NCBI GenBank assembly: GCA_943356455.1
Contig: CALRFB010000015.1
Coordinates: forward strand, 1 to 15,313
Direction: 5' to 3'
Origin: Candidatus Nomurabacteria bacterium
GTDB lineage: Bacteria; Patescibacteriota; Minisyncoccia; Phycocordibacterales; UBA9973
DNA length: 15,313 bases
The notes under the pieces are model-generated. The model saw only the letters and a program-made list of their open reading frames with translations. It made no database searches and had not been told where the DNA came from. Positions 13,345 through 15,313 of the stretch are shown here, in pieces. Each line of letters begins with the position of its first letter. Position 1 is the stretch's first letter. The position numbers and the translations under genes are program-made.

Positions 13345-13350
13345 ATTATA
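13345..13350 (-). promoter_or_regulatory. -10 box of the NHL/CARDB gene
   Basis: TATAAT on the minus strand, ten bases before the ATG at 13334, predicting a leader of only about three or four bases. No clear -35 is seen in the A/T-rich upstream sequence. Confidence 0.5.
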
Positions 13351-13382
13351 CAATAAAAAACAAAACTAAATCTATGGACTGT

Positions 13383-13715
13383 TTATTGCGTTGAAGCTTC
13401 GTAAGCAAAAATAGCTCTTCCTGCATCAATTTTAAATATAGTACACGTTTGTGAACAGTCATTTCTAACAATCGACTCCATGGTTGCTTCGTCAAGATTT
13501 TGTCGAGTGTACACAACACCATTGAGTGTTACTGGTTGGGGTCTCGAACTACCAGATCGAGGTGTTAGGAAATGACTCCCACCTTTTGTGGAATACACAT
13601 CACATACCATTGGACAAAACGTTCGTATTTCCGCATTCGCAACAGGAGCCTTGAAACCTACTACTAATAAAAGTGCACTAATCCCTACAAAGGCAACAGG
13701 TAATACTTTATTCAT
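13383..13715 (-). CDS. Small secreted CX3C/CX3C protein
   Basis: A 110-residue exported protein counted from the ATG at 13715; an upstream GTG at 13730 is rejected because it lies in the promoter. Residues 1-28 are a signal peptide with a likely cleavage after VANA-28. The mature part has exactly four cysteines in two CX3C pairs: Cys34/Cys38 and Cys87/Cys91, separated by 48 residues. This spacing would suit two disulfides joining two helical or strand segments, or a bound metal; it is not a known metallothionein or thioredoxin motif. No family is recognised. It is transcribed divergently from the gene at 13801 by a TTTACA-N16-CATACT promoter, with six bases between the -10 and the ATG. Confidence 0.77.
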   Translation of the reverse strand: MNKVLPVAFVGISALLLVVGFKAPVANAEIRTFCPMVCDVYSTKGGSHFLTPRSGSSRPQPVTLNGVVYTRQNLDEATMESIVRNDCSQTCTIFKIDAGRAIFAYEASTQ

Positions 13716-13721
13716 ATATAA

Positions 13722-13779
13722 AGTATGCACCCGTCACATCTCGTGTAAATCTTGACACATATATATTTAGGTGTATAAT
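13722..13779. promoter_or_regulatory. Back-to-back divergent promoters
   Basis: Minus strand: TTTACA (13749-13744), 16 bases, CATACT (13727-13722), then six bases to the ATG at 13715. Plus strand: TTGACA (13752-13757), 16 bases, TATAAT (13774-13779), with a start site near 13786 and the ATG at 13801. The two -35 boxes are only two bases apart, so polymerase at one may block or couple with the other. Confidence 0.75.
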
Positions 13780-13800
13780 TTTTTAAACAAAACATATGTC

Positions 13801-14064
13801 ATGCAACCACAAAAAAATACACCCTATGAGCTATGCTCACAATGGATGATGTCCTTTACTTTAGGTTTCGGTACGATATTTCTTTGTTCGATGGGCTATA
13901 TAGTCTGGGGTGATCTGAGCTACGGCACGCCCTCTCTCGTCGGAAAAGTGATACTGAGCCCAGTAACACCATATTTTGCAACTATTGCAATTACTATCGT
14001 TCTGCGTTACATCCTCTACGGAAAAATGAAAAAAGGGCAAGGTAAAAACCCGCTACGTGAGTAG
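13801..14064 (+). CDS. Small two-helix membrane protein, 87 residues
   Basis: I do not recognise this protein. It is 87 residues with two hydrophobic helices, about 17-37 and 52-73, a short loop between them (WGDLSYGTPSLVGK), and a basic tail (GKMKKGQGKNPLRE). This suggests both ends are in the cytoplasm. The start is set to the ATG at 13801: an in-frame GTG at 13771 overlaps the -10 box of a TTGACA-N16-TATAAT promoter, so it cannot be translated from that promoter. No Shine-Dalgarno sequence precedes the ATG. The stop TAG (14062-14064) lies within the downstream stem of a strong terminator, which means the last codons encode part of the hairpin. It converges with the sigma-factor remnant. 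Confidence 0.75.
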   Translation: MQPQKNTPYELCSQWMMSFTLGFGTIFLCSMGYIVWGDLSYGTPSLVGKVILSPVTPYFATIAITIVLRYILYGKMKKGQGKNPLRE

Positions 14065-14072
14065 CGGGTTTT
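14045..14072. terminator. Terminator overlapping the stop codon of the 87-residue gene
   Basis: A twelve-base-pair stem (AAAACCCGCTAC at 14045-14056 with GTAGCGGGTTTT at 14061-14072) closes a four-base GTGA loop and has T runs on both strands. The TAG stop at 14062-14064 is part of the stem. It lies six bases beyond the TAA of the convergent sigma-factor remnant and can serve both. Confidence 0.88.
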
Positions 14073-14077
14073 TTATG

Positions 14078-14596
14078 TTAATCCTCCACACCATACAGTT
14101 CTTTCAACTTTTTCAATCCCCGATGAGACTTTACTGCCAAGATATTTTTAGACTCGTTGGTTATTGAAGAAATATCATAGACCTAAAACTCTTTTACGAA
14201 CATCAATTGTATATTTTTTATTTTTGAAATAGTTAAATTGGCAATCACCATCATCGCTTTTTTACCATCAATATAATTGAGTAAGTTTTCGGTTGTATCC
14301 ACAGAGGGTGTAAAACCTTTGACGATCATTGCATCCAACGATTTTGTTTTTGGTTTTCGATATTGATCGATAATAAGATGATTGAGTACGTGATACAAAA
14401 AAGCTTTCATTGTATCAACTTTTCCACCCCTGACGATATACTTCCAAGTTTTCAAAAATGTTTCCTGCACCAACTCGTCTGACATTTCAGCATTGCTTGT
14501 TTTATACATAGCATACTTGCCGAGACCCTCGGCAAAATCAGTATGCGCACTAGAAAGAGCCTTGCCCTGCTGCTTTTTTTGCTTAGCGGTGATCAT
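14078..14596 (-). pseudogene. Sigma-70 family factor with in-frame stop before region 4
   Basis: The frame from the ATG at 14596 encodes a sigma-70 region 2: MSDELVQETFLKTWKYI, then AFLYHVLNHLIIDQYRKPK and KSLD. It stops at a TAG (14183-14185). The same frame continues past it for 34 codons to a TAA at 14078-14080, reading VYDISSITNESKNILAVKSH then RGLKKLKELYGVED, a recognisable region 4 helix-turn-helix. The TAG stands where relatives have a small polar residue. The segment before it is also degraded: the conserved LP and the Arg of MRF/MRY are missing (LMFVKEF). TAG ends at least five other genes here, so a nonsense mutation is likelier than readthrough. The truncated product, if made, keeps only the -10-binding region. 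A TTG at 14611 overlaps a TATAAT (14616-14611) and is rejected as the start. Confidence 0.75.
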
Positions 14597-14644
14597 GGCT
14601 ACTATATTCAATTATAAGTATCGGGTCGACGGAGAAAAGAAACT

Positions 14645-14659
14645 GCACACATAGTGTGC
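14645..14659. repeat. Short inverted repeat GCACAC-ATA-GTGTGC
   Basis: Six-base arms with a three-base spacer in the 185-base gap between the sigma-factor remnant and the secreted-protein gene. It is too short and lacks a T run for a terminator; it could be an operator. The rest of the gap shows no convincing promoter, RNA or gene. Confidence 0.3.
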
Positions 14660-14796
14660 CACACTTGTACCATGCAACCCACGTAATATTTAATATGCGA
14701 GTACGGCACAAACTAATGAGAGGTCAGCATTGGTCGATACTGAACTCATCAATGTCGCTTATTATTCATTACAAATAGTATTCAATTCAAAAAAAT

Positions 14797-15313
14797 ATGA
14801 AAAAATTTATTGCAAAAACACTGATGCTAGCACTACTCGTGCTTCCTTTTGCGTTCTCGCAAAAAACAAATGCCGCTGTAGCACCCAATTGGAATACAAC
14901 TGGCACATATGTCGTCACTATGAACTACCTCGGTACAGACTATACCCATGACATGGTCTTGGCTCAAGACAGTCTCGGCAATCTTACCGGTCACGGTGGT
15001 AATCCTGTTGGCGCAAATGTATATACCTGGGCACTTACCTCAGGTACAGTAGTTGGCGACACGATAGACTTTCTCGCCAATTACACAGCAACCGCGGACG
15101 CCGTAACCCCGCAGACAGTTATGCATGTAACTGCCACCATTTCTCCAACCGGCACCATGACAGGTACTTGGTCAGACAACTATCAGGCTGGTGCTCGAAC
15201 CGGTACTTTTACAAGTACGACTGGTACTGCAATATCGCTTGGATCTCTCGCAGCTGAAGATTTCGGTGTCGTAAATTATGACACTGGACTCGGCATGCTC
15301 AAAGGCTACAGCG
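14797..15313 (+). CDS. Secreted beta-rich protein, 3' end beyond the window
   Basis: An open frame from the ATG at 14797 runs 172 codons off the window edge. It begins MKKFIAKTLMLALLVLPFAF, a signal peptide with likely cleavage after about Ala27 (NAA). The exported part is rich in Thr, Gly, Asn and Asp with alternating strands: WNTTGTYVVTMNYLGTDYTH (32-51), TIDFLANYTATADA (90-103), and TMTGTWSDNYQAGARTGTFT (118-137). Repeated TGT and GxxTG turns suggest a beta-sandwich or lipocalin-like sheet, and a second unit seems to begin near residue 150 (AAEDFGVVNYDTG). I recall no formal family name. No cysteine is present in the visible part. The start is supported by the signal peptide; no Shine-Dalgarno sequence or promoter was found upstream. 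Confidence 0.8.
   Translation, partial: MKKFIAKTLMLALLVLPFAFSQKTNAAVAPNWNTTGTYVVTMNYLGTDYTHDMVLAQDSLGNLTGHGGNPVGANVYTWALTSGTVVGDTIDFLANYTATADAVTPQTVMHVTATISPTGTMTGTWSDNYQAGARTGTFTSTTGTAISLGSLAAEDFGVVNYDTGLGMLKGYS

Noticed and set aside
13771..13800. GTG start for the 87-residue membrane protein
   Set aside because: The GTG and next codons overlap TATAAT of a TTGACA-N16-TATAAT promoter, so they lie upstream of the transcript start.
14183..14185. TAG in the sigma gene as evidence of a reassigned TAG codon
   Set aside because: TAG terminates def, hpf, pyk, the giant gene and the 87-residue gene, so it works as a stop here.
14645..14659. Inverted repeat as a terminator for an upstream gene
   Set aside because: The stem is six base pairs with no T run, and no gene ends into it.
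14730..14951. Plus-strand 73-codon frame over the start of the secreted-protein gene
   Set aside because: The frame beginning at 14797 has a signal peptide and stays open to the window end; this one is an out-of-frame shadow.

Overview
The window looks like a piece of chromosome from a Candidate Phyla Radiation (Patescibacteria, probably Parcubacteria/Paceibacteria-like) bacterium. The grounds are indirect: compact or shortened versions of housekeeping enzymes, a small hibernation factor with a basic tail, many short orphan exported proteins, NHL-propeller surface proteins, a sigma factor of the SHRGLKKLKE type, moderate-to-low GC, and almost no Shine-Dalgarno sequences. No marker gene (16S, ribosomal protein) is present, so this placement is inference.

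Layout. 1-1465 (+) is a housekeeping operon: the tail of an unknown gene, then def (peptide deformylase) and fmt (methionyl-tRNA formyltransferase), which remove and add the formyl group used in translation initiation. 1474-4030 (- strand) holds an 84-residue orphan with its own near-consensus promoter, hpf, pyk and a 54-residue Lys/Arg-rich protein. 4019-8194 (-) is one 1391-residue envelope protein: N-terminal anchor, NHL-type propeller repeats, an Ig-like domain, Cys-pair repeats, a Pro-rich linker, then membrane segments and two carboxypeptidase-regulatory-like domains. 8313-10122 (-) carries an unrecognised 291-residue gene behind a structured leader, a DoxX-like membrane protein and a DUF167/YggU protein. 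10175-10903 (+) is a secreted acidic protein. 10972-13715 (-) has a DUF378 membrane protein, an exported orphan, a six-bladed NHL propeller with a CARDB domain, and a secreted CX3C/CX3C protein. 13801-14064 (+) is a small two-helix membrane protein. 14078-14596 (-) is a sigma-70 family gene interrupted by an in-frame TAG. 14797 to the window end (+) is the start of a secreted beta-rich protein.

How it fits together. Beyond the housekeeping genes, most of the window encodes envelope or exported proteins in short independent units rather than one operon. Several units are separated by strong hairpin terminators, some bidirectional between convergent genes. The most consistent cross-cutting signal is regulatory: for many genes a -10 hexamer lies only 6-8 bases before the ATG, which predicts leaderless mRNAs, and two divergent gene pairs have overlapping or back-to-back promoters. 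None of the 16 gene ends visible uses TGA. No stretch longer than 300 bases lacks a gene; the longest gaps are 9189-9408 (terminator, promoter and leader stem-loop) and 14612-14796 (one inverted repeat, otherwise nothing clear). I saw no tRNA, rRNA, CRISPR array, insertion sequence or phage gene.
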